DNA of 64,000 nt from Paenibacillus bouchesdurhonensis (GTDB taxonomy: Bacteria > Bacillota > Bacilli > Paenibacillales > Paenibacillaceae). The notes under the pieces were generated by a model that was not told the DNA's origin, made no database searches, and saw only the letters and a program-made list of their open reading frames with translations. This document shows, in pieces, positions 47,998-57,185 of this stretch. The position numbers were made by a program, and so were the translations under genes. Within the stretch, counting starts at the first letter, position 1, and the number at the start of each line of letters is the position of its first letter. The stretch is taken from assembly GCF_900155685.1 (NCBI RefSeq), contig NZ_LT732547.1:703648-767647 (forward strand), in the 5' to 3' direction.

Positions 47998-48231
47998 TTA
48001 ATGACCATTTTTCTTTTTCATACTTAAATAATATAAGTATAAACTTACAATAATCATTAACACACCACCAGCAAAAGTTAAATTAGTAATTAGCCATATA
48101 TAGTTTGGTACAAGTACTTTCAATGAAACGATATCCCCCACTTTGTTAGAAAGCGTTAGATAAATGATAATTTTCTCTAAACCACTTAAAACTACCAAAA
48201 ATATTCCCATAACAAAGATTGCTATATGCAT
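47998..48231 (-). CDS. Small two-helix membrane protein
   Basis: 77 residues with two hydrophobic helices (about 3-27 and 45-68) and a basic tail (KKKNGH). GGAGGAAT lies upstream of the ATG on the minus strand. AT-rich, like the secreted-protein gene upstream of it, from which it is separated by a terminator. No known family; could accompany the secreted protein as an immunity or helper factor, which is only a guess. Confidence 0.55.
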   Translation of the reverse strand: MHIAIFVMGIFLVVLSGLEKIIIYLTLSNKVGDIVSLKVLVPNYIWLITNLTFAGGVLMIIVSLYLYYLSMKKKNGH

Positions 48232-48254
48232 AGTAATTCCTCCAATTCAAAAAA

Positions 48255-48292
48255 TATGTTGGGATAAAGTCTGCTGACTTAATCCCAACATA
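48255..48292 (-). terminator. Terminator of the secreted-protein gene
   Basis: ATGTTGGGAT and ATCCCAACAT form a perfect 10-bp stem; on the minus strand ATTTTTTG follows. It lies eight nt after the stop of the 48300 gene. Confidence 0.85.
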
Positions 48293-48299
48293 TCTTGTA

Positions 48300-49055
48300 T
48301 TAAATTTCAAATGCTAAAGCAAATATTCCATCAGCATGCCCAGTTGATGTTTTTGTAGGCGATGCCCCCCAAACATCAGTCTTTGTCCCCATTGATTGGC
48401 AGCCAGTTATTGGGTAACAGCCGATATAGTGTATATCTCCTTTAACAAAAGTATATCTTGGAGCGAATGTTATATAACCCATTCTATCCTTTGGAATATA
48501 TAGAGTATAGCTCAATTGTGAGGCAGATGATGATACCCATGTAAAGCCTGCATTTCCCTTAATAAAGTTTTTATCACCTGCAGTTAATCCTACTGACCAA
48601 GTTTCAGTAGAAGTAATTGTTTCAGTTGAACTAATTGGGCACGGGCTGGCTGAGCCCCTGCAATCAACTGAAGCGCTTGCCCGGCGAGGAGTCATTGCTT
48701 CAGTCCAACTTTGTTTTTTTTGAAAGTAGCTCGCATCCAGGACGTTTTGAGGAGTAAATTTATTATCTAAGGTTTTCTCAGTGCTTTTATTAATTTGAAG
48801 TTGATTTAAAAGTGAGCGACCTGATTGTAAGCTTGCCATGTATTCTTCTAATGTAATAGGTGTACCATCTGCTAAGAAAGCCTGTGTATAGACAAGACCA
48901 TTTTGCGTATCTTTTAGTATTTTATCTCCCTTTTCATCATAGACAATACTTAAACCAAAGTTATCTTCTGCATTAATTTCTTGGAGATTGGCAGGGAGAA
49001 TTATGATTCCAAACAATAAAGTAACAAGAAGGGTGTGAAATAATCTTTTTTTCAT
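48300..49055 (-). CDS. Secreted beta-rich protein of unknown function
   Basis: The start at 49055 has AAGGAGA six nt upstream and gives 251 residues with a signal peptide (KKRLFHTLLVTLLFGIIILPANLQEINA). A helical pro-region (about 30-115) is followed by a Ser/Thr-rich beta domain with four Cys (DCRGSASPC and IGCYPITGC) that may form two disulfides. Alternating strands such as TETWSVGLTAG and SQLSYTLYIPKDRMGYITFAPRYTF are reminiscent of pore-forming or adhesive beta proteins, but no family can be named. Clearly AT-richer than neighbours. Confidence 0.7.
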   Translation of the reverse strand: MKKRLFHTLLVTLLFGIIILPANLQEINAEDNFGLSIVYDEKGDKILKDTQNGLVYTQAFLADGTPITLEEYMASLQSGRSLLNQLQINKSTEKTLDNKFTPQNVLDASYFQKKQSWTEAMTPRRASASVDCRGSASPCPISSTETITSTETWSVGLTAGDKNFIKGNAGFTWVSSSASQLSYTLYIPKDRMGYITFAPRYTFVKGDIHYIGCYPITGCQSMGTKTDVWGASPTKTSTGHADGIFALAFEI

Positions 49056-49472
49056 ATACTTCTCCTTTAAGGGGATTTGATTGCCAGCCAGCAATATTGA
49101 GCGCTCATTAGAAATAATATACTTTCGTACATTTTTTTACCATAGTTAGGAAGTCGCTAATTCATAAATTCTAATTTTTAATCAATAGAATTATAACAAG
49201 ATAAATATGGGAATATGGTAAATACGATAAATCAGAAAGAAAGGTGACCAAGATTGAAGAGAAATCTGATGAGTCATTGAGCCCAAATTTAGGAGTGAAA
49301 TCATCTAATACTATTCTATGCCGCTACACTTTTTGCGATTTTCGATTTATAGACTCTTAACGCATGTGTTACATTGGATGGATGACGGCGAACTACCAGC
49401 AAAGCTTTAGGTTACTGCACCCTCCAATTCTCCTCAGCATACAATTCAGTATCTCAATGAAAAGGGGAGTTA
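49056..49472. other. Intergenic AT-rich region
   Basis: 417 bases between the divergent secreted-protein and YmaF-like genes. No ORF, RNA or strong promoter is clear to me; AAAGGGGAG before 49473 is the ribosome site of the latter. Confidence 0.4.
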
Positions 49473-49862
49473 TTGTTGGAGATACCTGTGACTGGCTTTG
49501 TTGTTCATCGGGAGGATGGTTCCGATTCTGAGCACTCGCATAAGCTGTACATTACTTCTTGGAATGGGAGACCTGTGCATGTTCACCCTTTTGCAGGGGA
49601 GACATCCTTTGATGTTGGACATAAGCACCATTATGCGGGCAGAACGGAGCCGGCTCCAAGCGGAGTTCAGCACGTACACAATTACTGTGCAGTGACCTCT
49701 TTTAATGCTGGCCACGCGCATAAGATTAGAGGGACGACAGGACAAGCGATCCCACTGCCTGGGGGCGGACATTACCATTACTTCGAAGGATACACGACAG
49801 TAGACGGAAGTACGCCGCATCGGCATCACTACTGCGGGAAAACGGGCAACGAGGAAGGATAA
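49473..49862 (+). CDS. YmaF-like histidine-rich protein
   Basis: 129 residues from a TTG start (AAAGGGGAG upstream). About a fifth of the residues are His, arranged as repeated H-x-H units: VHVHPFAGETS, GHKHHYAGRTE, QHVHNYCAVTS, GHAHKIRGTTG, HYHYFEGYTT, HRHHYCGKTG. Each unit ends in a G-x-T turn, giving a repeat of about 20 residues. This matches the YmaF family of B. subtilis as I recall it. No signal peptide. The His pairs and two Cys suggest metal binding. It stands alone. Confidence 0.8.
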   Translation: MLEIPVTGFVVHREDGSDSEHSHKLYITSWNGRPVHVHPFAGETSFDVGHKHHYAGRTEPAPSGVQHVHNYCAVTSFNAGHAHKIRGTTGQAIPLPGGGHYHYFEGYTTVDGSTPHRHHYCGKTGNEEG

Positions 49863-49928
49863 TTGCACATTAGTCCGGCATTGGCGAGCCAGGATATGGA
49901 GTCAACCTAGAAATCTAGCCAATTCTAA

Positions 49929-49999
49929 AAGCACCCCAGTGAAGCTTTATTGGAAATCCCTTGTAGCGGAAGTTGCCAATCTAAGCTCATGGGGTGCTT
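49929..49999 (-). terminator. Terminator of nrdB
   Basis: A long stem (AGCACCCCA, AGCTT and ATTGG blocks pairing with CCAAT, AAGCT and TGGGGTGCT) with TTTTAG following on the minus strand, 15 nt after the nrdB stop. It may serve both directions. Confidence 0.8.
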
Positions 50000-50014
50000 A
50001 ATTATCGATTGCGA

Positions 50015-51055
50015 TTACAAATCGTCGAATCCGTTGTCGTCGCCGACTTTGCCGTAGTTGCGGGATTTGGCTTCGAAGAAGTCCGTCTTCGTCGCGTTCA
50101 GCGCCTCGTCCGAGAACGGCTTGATCCATGGCATGCAGTTCACGTCCACACCTTCGTAGGCTTTGTCCAGGCCCATGAGGCCTAGGCGCTTATTGGCAAT
50201 GTACTTGATGTAATCTCCGAGCTCGTTCAAATCGATGCCGCGGACTTCCTTGAGCGTGTAGTGCGCCCAGTTCGTCTCCAGCTCTACCGCCCGATCAATC
50301 GTACGGTATACGTAATCGATGTTTTCTTTCGTATTCAGCTCCGGATAGTCGAGCAGCAGCTGCTTGAACACCTCAGCGAAGAAGTAACAGTGCTGGTTCT
50401 CGTCCCGCTGGATATAGGAAATCATTTGGCTCGTGCCCATCATCTTCTGGTCGCGTGCCAGATTGTAGAAGAAAGCGAATGTGCTGTAGAAGAAAATCCC
50501 TTCTAGAATGAGATCCGCTACCAGCGATTCAAAAAACGTCTGAGGCGTTTGCTCATTACGGAAGTTCTGGTAAATTTCCGAGATGAACTTGTTCCGGTCG
50601 AGCAGTACAGGATCATGCTTCCAATATTCGAAAATCTCCTTTTGCTCCTGATCGGATACGATCGAGGATAGTACATAGGAATACGATTGGTTATGCACTA
50701 CTTCCTGCTGAGCGATAATTGCGGAAATGGCTTCAAGCGAAGAATCCGTGAAGTAGCGTTTGACGTCCCCAACGAACATCGTCTGCATTGAATCCAGAAC
50801 CGCAAGCAGCGAAATATTGATCTTGAACGTGCGCTGCTCTTCGGCATCCAATAACGGAAATTGCTGCGCATCCTTGCTCATTGGAATCTCGTCTGCAATC
50901 CAGTGGTTCAGCAGCAGTACCTTGTACAGCTTGTACATATGCGGCATGCGAATGTCGTTCCAGTTCAGAATCCCGGAGCACTCTCCATTAATGATACGAG
51001 TTGATTTATTCGGTGCCTCGGTATTAAAAATTGTTTGCAGTTGCAATGATCTCAT
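50015..51055 (-). CDS. nrdB: Class I ribonucleotide reductase beta subunit
   Basis: 346 residues. The complete diiron/dimanganese ligand set can be read: D88, E118, H121, E185, E219 and H222, and the radical Tyr is Y125 at the expected E-x2-H-x3-Y spacing. It houses the radical that starts reduction of ribonucleotides by NrdA. AGGAGA precedes the ATG. It is the last gene of the nrd locus and is separated from nrdA by an unusual 652-bp spacer. No nrdI or nrdH lies nearby, so it resembles class Ia rather than Ib. Confidence 0.95.
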   Translation of the reverse strand: MRSLQLQTIFNTEAPNKSTRIINGECSGILNWNDIRMPHMYKLYKVLLLNHWIADEIPMSKDAQQFPLLDAEEQRTFKINISLLAVLDSMQTMFVGDVKRYFTDSSLEAISAIIAQQEVVHNQSYSYVLSSIVSDQEQKEIFEYWKHDPVLLDRNKFISEIYQNFRNEQTPQTFFESLVADLILEGIFFYSTFAFFYNLARDQKMMGTSQMISYIQRDENQHCYFFAEVFKQLLLDYPELNTKENIDYVYRTIDRAVELETNWAHYTLKEVRGIDLNELGDYIKYIANKRLGLMGLDKAYEGVDVNCMPWIKPFSDEALNATKTDFFEAKSRNYGKVGDDNGFDDL

Positions 51056-51707
51056 CTCCTCAAAGCTTTGATGTTATTTGAAAATATACATGAAGTAGTC
51101 AGCCTAGGCCCATCGCGGGGATCGCCAGCAATCCCTCGAAGCTCATCCCTCACGCCCTGCACCAGTCCAAGCGAATCCCCGAAGGGGACAGCGCCACCTA
51201 GCACTCAGTCCCACAACGAACCGCCGTAAGCAGCACTCCGCTCAATCACCTCGAAGCATTAGCCAGCAATCCCTCGAAGCTGGCCCCTCACGCCCCGCAC
51301 CAGTCCAAGCGAATCCCCGAAGGGGACAGTGCCGCCTAGCAGACCGCTCCACAACAAGCCGCCATAGTAGCAGTCCGCTCCCATGCAGAAGCGCGATCGT
51401 AGAGCGTGCCCGTCAGGGCGACAAGCGGCCCAGTTGCACGAACGACCTCGGGTGCGCTCGACAGCAGCAGTCTTCCGCAGCGTGTTTCCAGGTAGCCCGG
51501 GTGCGCCTAAAGTAAGACGTACCCGAAGGGGGAAAAGCGATCCACGCACCAGCCCATAGCGCATTCCCGAAGGGAACAGCGAGCAGGAGCGCCTCTATAA
51601 CTCCAACGTTCCCCCAATTTGCGGGAGTCCCGAGGGCCGCAGGCCCTGGGAGCCCTCCCTTACGACAAGGGAGGGTTTGGGTGGGTTGGGATCCTGGTTG
51701 GGATCAA
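51056..51707. repeat. Structured, repeat-bearing spacer between nrdA and nrdB
   Basis: 652 bases. A unit of about 120 bases occurs twice in direct orientation (51124-51243 and 51262-51381, period 138), each with the palindrome TCCCCGAAGGGGA. Degenerate pieces recur at about 51518 (ACCCGAAGGGGG) and 51544-51581 (CATTCCCGAAGGGAACAG). Two perfect hairpins lie near the nrdA side: CCCTCCCTT/AAGGGAGGG (51653-51675) and AGGGCC/GGCCCT (51633-51647). No ORF is convincing. It resembles REP-type extragenic palindromes. Confidence 0.8.
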
Positions 51708-54041
51708 TTAACTGGCGCAGCTCTCACACTCTTCAATCGTCAGCGCGCGGCTGCGAACATAGTAAGTCGATTTCAGGCCGGCCTTCCAAGCATGCAGATG
51801 CAGATCCAGGAATTCCGTCGCCTTGATGTCCGGGCGAACGTAAAGGTTGAAGCTTTGTGCCTGATCCACGTGACGCTGACGAGCTCCGGCCATATCGATC
51901 GACCAATGCTGGTCAATCAGGAAGGCCGTTTTGTAATACCAGATCGTCTTCTCGGATAGATCCGGCGCCGGGTTGGCGATTTTGTACGTCGTTTTTTCCT
52001 CATAAGAAAGCAGCTCATAGAGCGGGTCGATGCTCGCGGTAGAACCGGCGATGATCGAAGTCGATCCGTTCGGCGCGATCGCGAACATCCAGGCGTTGCG
52101 CACGCCGTTCTTGCTGACTTCCTCCGCCAGCTCGCGCCATTGCTCGGTCGTTACGAACTTGCCTTCACGAGTACCGTCGGTGTAATTCCGGTACGTGAAG
52201 TAGTTTCCGTTCTCCCAATCCGAGCCAGCGAACTTCGGATACCGGCCTTTTTCTTTGGCCAGCTCCATGCTGGATTTAACGAGCAGGTAGTTGATTTTTT
52301 CATAGAGAGCATCATTATATTGTACGGCTTCATCAGACTCCCAGCGGATGCCTTCCAGGGCCAGCAAATGGTGAAGCCCGAAGGTGCCGAGTCCAATCGC
52401 CCGGTATTGGCTGTTCGTGTACTGCGCTTGCAGTACTTCAATATTGTTAATGTCGATGACATTATCGAGCATCCGCGTCTGAATGGGTACGAGACGATCC
52501 AGCACTCCGGCTGGTACCGCGCGCGCAAGGTGGATCGAATTCAGATTGCAGACGACGAAATCGCCGGGGATTTTGGAAACGACGATACGAGTTTGCCCGT
52601 CTTTCGTCACGAGCTCTTCTTGCTCTACCACAGTAGGCGATTGATTTTGCATAATTTCTGTACACAGGTTCGAAGAGTAGATCATGCCGTGCGCCCGGTT
52701 CGGATTGGCGCGGTTGACGGTATCTCTATAGAACATGTATGGCGTGCCTGTCTCCAGCTGCGATTTCATGATCCGTTTCATGATATCGATGGCTGGCATC
52801 GTAATTCTCGACAGTGTTGGATGGTTAACAGCTTCCTCGTATCTTTGACGGAACTCGCCGCTGCCTACTTCTTTGTCGTAGAAATCTTCCAGCCCAAGCG
52901 GACGGCCGTTCTCATCCTTCCAGCCCATCGTCTTCTTCACTTCATGCGGGCAGAACAAGTTCCATTCGCCGCGAGCCTCGACGGCTTCCATGTAGAGGTC
53001 AGGGAGGCAGACGCCATGGAATACATCATGCGCGCGCATCCGCTCGTCGCCGTTGTTCAGCTTCAGGTCGAGGAAAGCGAGAATATCCTTGTGGAACACG
53101 TCCAGATATACCGCAATCGCTCCTTTGCGGGTTCCAAGCTGATCAACGCTAACGGCTGTGTTGTTCAACTGGCGAATCCAAGGAATAACGCCGGAGCTGG
53201 TGTTTTTGTGGCCGCGGATGTCCGAGCCGCGGGCGCGAACCTTGCCGAGATATACGCCGATGCCGCCGCCCATTTTGCTAAGGCGGGCTACATCCGTATT
53301 GGAATCGAAAATGCCTTCCAGCGAGTCGTCCACCGTATCGATGAAGCAGCTGGACAACTGTCCAGCGACTTTTTTACCAGCATTGGACATCGTTGGCGTA
53401 GCAGCCGTCATGTAAATATTGCTCATCGCCCAGTAGGCTTCTTTTACATAATCCAGACGCTTGTCCGCAGGCTCTTGGTGCATTAGGTACATCGCGATGA
53501 CCATATAGCGTTCTTGAGGCAGCTCCATCGTGCGTCCGTCAAAATCGGTAGCAAGGTAGCGCTCGGCAAGGGTCAGCAGGCCGATATAGTCAAACAGCAG
53601 ATCGCGAGTCGGGTCGATCAGTTGGCCAAGCTCCTCGATTTGTTCCTTTGTATAGCATTCAAGCAGCTCTTCCCGGTAAATCCCTGCTTTGCATAGCTCG
53701 GTAATGAGATGGTGGAATGAACCGTACGGTTCTTCCGGATAGGATTTATAGCGGCGGTTTACGGCTGCTTTTTTATAGAGTGAAGTTAGCAGGGAACGCG
53801 CTGCAGCAAATTTCCAATCTGGCTCATCCTTGGTGACGAGCTCCAGAGAGGACATCGTGAAGGCGTTGCTGATTTCCTCGCCAGTGACGATATCACTTCG
53901 CAGCTTGGCGGTCACGCCGCGCAGCAGACGCTCCTTACTTAGTGTATGTAATCCATCCAAAATTCGGTCGGCGTAAATCCCGAGACGGTCATTGTCGAAC
54001 GCAAGTTGGCGGTTGTTTGGTTTGGTTACGAATGAAGGCAT
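51708..54041 (-). CDS. nrdA: Class I ribonucleotide reductase alpha subunit
   Basis: 777 residues. Active-site motifs are present: GQLSSCFIDTV (first redox Cys), NLCTE (Asn, radical Cys and Glu), VVCNLNSIHL (second redox Cys) and the C-terminal CESC pair for thioredoxin. The first 95 residues look like a weakened ATP-cone (QLAFDNDRLGIYADRIL ... SDIVTGEEI), so overall activity control may differ. It reduces ribonucleoside diphosphates. GAGGAA lies upstream of the ATG. Follows nrdG after 252 nt. Confidence 0.95.
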   Translation of the reverse strand: MPSFVTKPNNRQLAFDNDRLGIYADRILDGLHTLSKERLLRGVTAKLRSDIVTGEEISNAFTMSSLELVTKDEPDWKFAAARSLLTSLYKKAAVNRRYKSYPEEPYGSFHHLITELCKAGIYREELLECYTKEQIEELGQLIDPTRDLLFDYIGLLTLAERYLATDFDGRTMELPQERYMVIAMYLMHQEPADKRLDYVKEAYWAMSNIYMTAATPTMSNAGKKVAGQLSSCFIDTVDDSLEGIFDSNTDVARLSKMGGGIGVYLGKVRARGSDIRGHKNTSSGVIPWIRQLNNTAVSVDQLGTRKGAIAVYLDVFHKDILAFLDLKLNNGDERMRAHDVFHGVCLPDLYMEAVEARGEWNLFCPHEVKKTMGWKDENGRPLGLEDFYDKEVGSGEFRQRYEEAVNHPTLSRITMPAIDIMKRIMKSQLETGTPYMFYRDTVNRANPNRAHGMIYSSNLCTEIMQNQSPTVVEQEELVTKDGQTRIVVSKIPGDFVVCNLNSIHLARAVPAGVLDRLVPIQTRMLDNVIDINNIEVLQAQYTNSQYRAIGLGTFGLHHLLALEGIRWESDEAVQYNDALYEKINYLLVKSSMELAKEKGRYPKFAGSDWENGNYFTYRNYTDGTREGKFVTTEQWRELAEEVSKNGVRNAWMFAIAPNGSTSIIAGSTASIDPLYELLSYEEKTTYKIANPAPDLSEKTIWYYKTAFLIDQHWSIDMAGARQRHVDQAQSFNLYVRPDIKATEFLDLHLHAWKAGLKSTYYVRSRALTIEECESCAS

Positions 54042-54293
54042 GTAAAAATTCCTCGCTTTCCTGACATAGGATATTCAATCTTGTCATCTCAATAGAATCT
54101 TAGATATAAAAATTATTAATTCTAAAATTGCAACTATTCGACGAAAAAAGAGGCGCTGCATATGCGGGCTCAAAAGATCAACAACTATACTCACATGATC
54201 GATAGAGGAGCTTCGAGCAACCACAATATGACTTGGCGCCAGTGACGTCAATAGAGTGAACACAAATCACAATTATACTAGAAAGGCAGTCAG
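54042..54293 (-). other. Gap between nrdG and nrdA
   Basis: 252 bases, AT-rich near nrdA. TTGCAA with downstream TATATC could be a secondary promoter for nrdAB, but spacing (19 nt) is poor. No terminator is seen, so read-through from nrdDG is possible. Confidence 0.3.
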
Positions 54294-54812
54294 CTAGAAA
54301 GAGAAAGTTGGTTGCCATTCGATAATGCCGCGGTGCGACAGGCTTGCCGGTATGTCGATCAGCCTTTGATTGGAGCTCCCGCGATAGAGCAGGGACGGAT
54401 CCCGTAATTCATCGACGTAGCGCCCGTCCACTAACACATGGCAGCGGCTTAGCAGTCCATATTCCGGTGATTTCACGTCTTCGATTAACTCTTCAAACGT
54501 ATAGCCGCTGTATATCCAAACGGATATAGGGCCTGCTGTTTCGCGCAAACGATCGAGGAATGCGCTGACTTCCGCCGCCGAGAAAAAAGGGTCTCCCCCC
54601 AGAATCGATAGTCCGCTTAATAACGGATTGCTAGCAATGTCCTGGATGATTTCCTGTTCCCGCTCAGGGGTAAACGGTTCGCCGTAATTAAAGTTCCAGG
54701 TGGCCGGACTGAAGCAGCCTTTGCAGTAATGGCGACAGCCGCTCACAAAAAGCGCTGCTCGCAGTCCTTCGCCTTCATTAATTGATTCCGGATAATAGCC
54801 GCAAATGTTCAT
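54294..54812 (-). CDS. nrdG: Anaerobic RNR activase NrdG
   Basis: 172 residues, a radical-SAM enzyme with CRHYCKGC (C-x3-C-x2-C) binding the [4Fe-4S] cluster and a GGDPF motif for SAM. It creates the glycyl radical on NrdD. The ATG overlaps the nrdD stop by four nt, so both are translated together. Length and motif order are normal. Confidence 0.95.
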   Translation of the reverse strand: MNICGYYPESINEGEGLRAALFVSGCRHYCKGCFSPATWNFNYGEPFTPEREQEIIQDIASNPLLSGLSILGGDPFFSAAEVSAFLDRLRETAGPISVWIYSGYTFEELIEDVKSPEYGLLSRCHVLVDGRYVDELRDPSLLYRGSSNQRLIDIPASLSHRGIIEWQPTFSF

Positions 54813-56785
54813 GTCGAATGCTTAAGACGATCGCGAACCTCAGCCTGCTTGGCGGCATTAAAGCGTGTCTGGAAATCGCCGGTCAAATATCCGGTTACGC
54901 GCCGCAGGCGGCGGATATGGACGTCCTGTTCGCTGACGTTGCAGGATGGGCAAACCGCACCGATAATCCCTTCAAATCCACAGCCTGAGCAGCGGTCGAT
55001 CGGATGGTTGATGCTGAAATAGCTGACTTGCTGCGACAATGCGTACTGAATAATACGCAGGAATGCGGCTGGATTGCTGCGGGCGTTGCCGTTAAGCTCG
55101 ATGTAGGAGATGGCCCCCGCATTGCATAGCCCGTGAAAAGATGCTTCAAGCTCGATTTTTTTGGCAGCGCTGATGTCGTAATATACCGGTATGTGAAAGG
55201 AGTTCGTATAATATTCGCGGTCAACGATGCCCGGCACCTCGCCATAGTTAGCCCGGTCTTTCTTGGTGAATTTACCGGATAAGCCTTCGGCTGGCGTAGC
55301 GAACAGGGTAATGTTCAGGTTATGGCGCTCACTCTGGCGGTCGCAATAATCGCGCATGAAGGCGATCATATTATAAGCCTTCTTATATACCTCGGCATCT
55401 TCGCCGTGATGCTTGCCATACATGGCTTTCATACATTCCGCGAGCCCGATGAAACCGATCGAAAGACTGCCGTGCTTGATCAGTTCACCCACTGGATCTT
55501 CGGGATTCAGCTGCTCGCCGCCTTCCCATACGCCTTCGCGCATCATGAAATCGGACGCCTTCGCCTTCTGGGATGCTTGGATCTGGAAGCGGTGCAGCAG
55601 CCCGTCCAAGGCGATATCCATGTAATGCTCCAGTTCTTGATAGAAGCCTTGCTCATCTGCTGTCTGCCGCTGTCCTAATGCAATGCCGTGCTCCAGGCCA
55701 AGCTTGACCAGGTTCAAGGTGTTAAAGGACAAATTGCCTTTGCCGGAAAGATGGTTGCGGCCGAAGCGGTCGCTCAGCACCCGCGTGCGGCAGCCCATCG
55801 TAGCGAATTCGGTATCCGGGTTCTCCGGATCGTAATACATTAAGTTGAGCGGAGCATCCAGGTTGGCAAAGTTCGGGTAGAGACGCTTTGCGGAACATTC
55901 CGCCGCCTTCAGGAACAGCTCATAGTTGGGTTCGCCTGGCTGCTGGTTAACCCCCTGCTTACATTTGAAAATCTGAATCGGGAAAATCGGCGTTTCACCG
56001 CTGCCAAGTCCGCGCATCGTTGCGGTGAGCAGGGAGCGGATGACGAGCTGTCCTTCTATAGAAGTGCATGTACCGTAGTTAATGCTCGTAAACGGAATTT
56101 GTCCCCCCGCTCTGCTCGACATCGTATTGAGATTATGAATGAGGCTCTCGGCAGCCTGCAGCGTCTCGCTTTCGGTCTCTTTAACCGCATATTTAAAAGC
56201 TTTCGGATACAGGGTCTGAAGGTCGTTGCGATCCATCGTGATAAAGCCGTAATCCGCGTTCATGTCGCCTTCCTCGAAGTAATCCAGACCTTTGCGGAAA
56301 TACTTTCCGAAGGATTTGGTCACATAAGGCGCCAGATCATGATCGAGTTTGTTGGCGGATACACCGCCGTATTGCGCATTTTGCTGGGATTGAAAAATGA
56401 TCGCCACAAGCGCCATCGCCGTCATGATCGAGTTCGGCGGCCTTACGCTGCCGTTACCGGTGTTGAATCCCTCCCGCAGCAGCTTGTCGAATGGAATGAA
56501 GATGCAATTCGTCGTCCCAATCGCATATTGATCCAAGTCGTGAACATAAACAAAATTGTCTTGAATCGCCTGAACGAGCTGTTTAGGCATGACGAAGTGG
56601 CCTGCATACCACTTCGCGTATTCGCTGCCGAACTTGCTCAATTTTCCAGAGAAGCTTTCGCCGTTTAGATTGGCATTTTCACGCAGAACCTCAAGGTTAC
56701 GGCTTTCCACGATTTCTTCTCCTAATGTAATAACTTCCTCCAGCATATCTTGGCGGCTTGTATAAACCTGATTCATAACTGCCAT
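54809..56785 (-). CDS. nrdD: Anaerobic ribonucleoside-triphosphate reductase
   Basis: 658 residues. The C-terminal zinc site CSGCGFEGIIGAVCPSC and the glycyl-radical loop RRVTGYLTGD are intact. The N-terminus starts inside what would be the region after the ATP-cone of longer homologues, so the allosteric cone seems absent or reduced. It reduces ribonucleotides without oxygen, after activation by NrdG. GGGAGGT stands 11 nt before the ATG. First gene of the nrd locus, behind a cobalamin riboswitch. Confidence 0.95.
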   Translation of the reverse strand: MAVMNQVYTSRQDMLEEVITLGEEIVESRNLEVLRENANLNGESFSGKLSKFGSEYAKWYAGHFVMPKQLVQAIQDNFVYVHDLDQYAIGTTNCIFIPFDKLLREGFNTGNGSVRPPNSIMTAMALVAIIFQSQQNAQYGGVSANKLDHDLAPYVTKSFGKYFRKGLDYFEEGDMNADYGFITMDRNDLQTLYPKAFKYAVKETESETLQAAESLIHNLNTMSSRAGGQIPFTSINYGTCTSIEGQLVIRSLLTATMRGLGSGETPIFPIQIFKCKQGVNQQPGEPNYELFLKAAECSAKRLYPNFANLDAPLNLMYYDPENPDTEFATMGCRTRVLSDRFGRNHLSGKGNLSFNTLNLVKLGLEHGIALGQRQTADEQGFYQELEHYMDIALDGLLHRFQIQASQKAKASDFMMREGVWEGGEQLNPEDPVGELIKHGSLSIGFIGLAECMKAMYGKHHGEDAEVYKKAYNMIAFMRDYCDRQSERHNLNITLFATPAEGLSGKFTKKDRANYGEVPGIVDREYYTNSFHIPVYYDISAAKKIELEASFHGLCNAGAISYIELNGNARSNPAAFLRIIQYALSQQVSYFSINHPIDRCSGCGFEGIIGAVCPSCNVSEQDVHIRRLRRVTGYLTGDFQTRFNAAKQAEVRDRLKHST

Positions 56786-56825
56786 AACAAAGTTTACCTC
56801 CCGAAAAACTATACTTTAAAGGATA

Positions 56826-56863
56826 TAAAAAGGCATTTCCGACCATGCAAGGTTGAAAATGCC
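56826..56863 (-). terminator. Terminator of the cobalamin riboswitch
   Basis: On the minus strand GGGCATTTTC pairs with GGAAATGCC around a 14-nt loop and TTTTTAT follows, 41 nt before nrdD. This is the likely expression platform. Confidence 0.8.
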
Positions 56864-56959
56864 CGAATGCGCGTTGAAATCCTCATCTTCTTATAGACAG
56901 AGATGAAAGTCTATGTAATCTGCAAGCGGACACCTACCTGTTCCTCGCAGGCTTATATG

Positions 56960-57185
56960 GTGTCAATTGAAAGCGGGCAGGTCTCCTGGCTTCCGGACTC
57001 TTCGCTAACGCCTTCCCGCAGATGGTTGGCCATCCCCAGTGGCTTCTTGTCAGTGAAGCATTACAGGAGCTTATAAAACAACTTCCTGAGCGTCCGATCA
57101 CAGTGGCGGGACCGCAGCGGTTTTGCACCGCACTTCCCTTTTAAGCCCCAGCCTCGTATTGACGGCTGGATCACCCGATTCCACT
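56960..57185 (-). ncRNA. Cobalamin riboswitch aptamer upstream of nrdD
   Basis: Read on the minus strand, the region has the conserved core elements: GCTTAAAAGGGAA, then GGTGCAAAACCGC, GCGGTCCCGCCACTGTGA and the B12 box AAGCCAGGAGACCTGCC (56976-56992). Order and spacing agree with the AdoCbl-type riboswitch. It is followed by an intrinsic terminator and then nrdD. Binding of B12 should end transcription before the reductase genes. Confidence 0.95.

Noticed and set aside
52140..53486. 448-aa plus-strand ORF opposite nrdA
   Set aside because: Antisense shadow of a highly conserved gene in GC-biased frame.
50015..54041. Class Ib (nrdEF) identity for the aerobic reductase
   Set aside because: No nrdI/nrdH nearby and subunit sizes and context fit nrdAB better; the distinction still needs a phylogeny.
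56934..57128. 64-aa minus-strand ORF upstream of nrdD
   Set aside because: It lies in the cobalamin riboswitch and is explained by the RNA structure.
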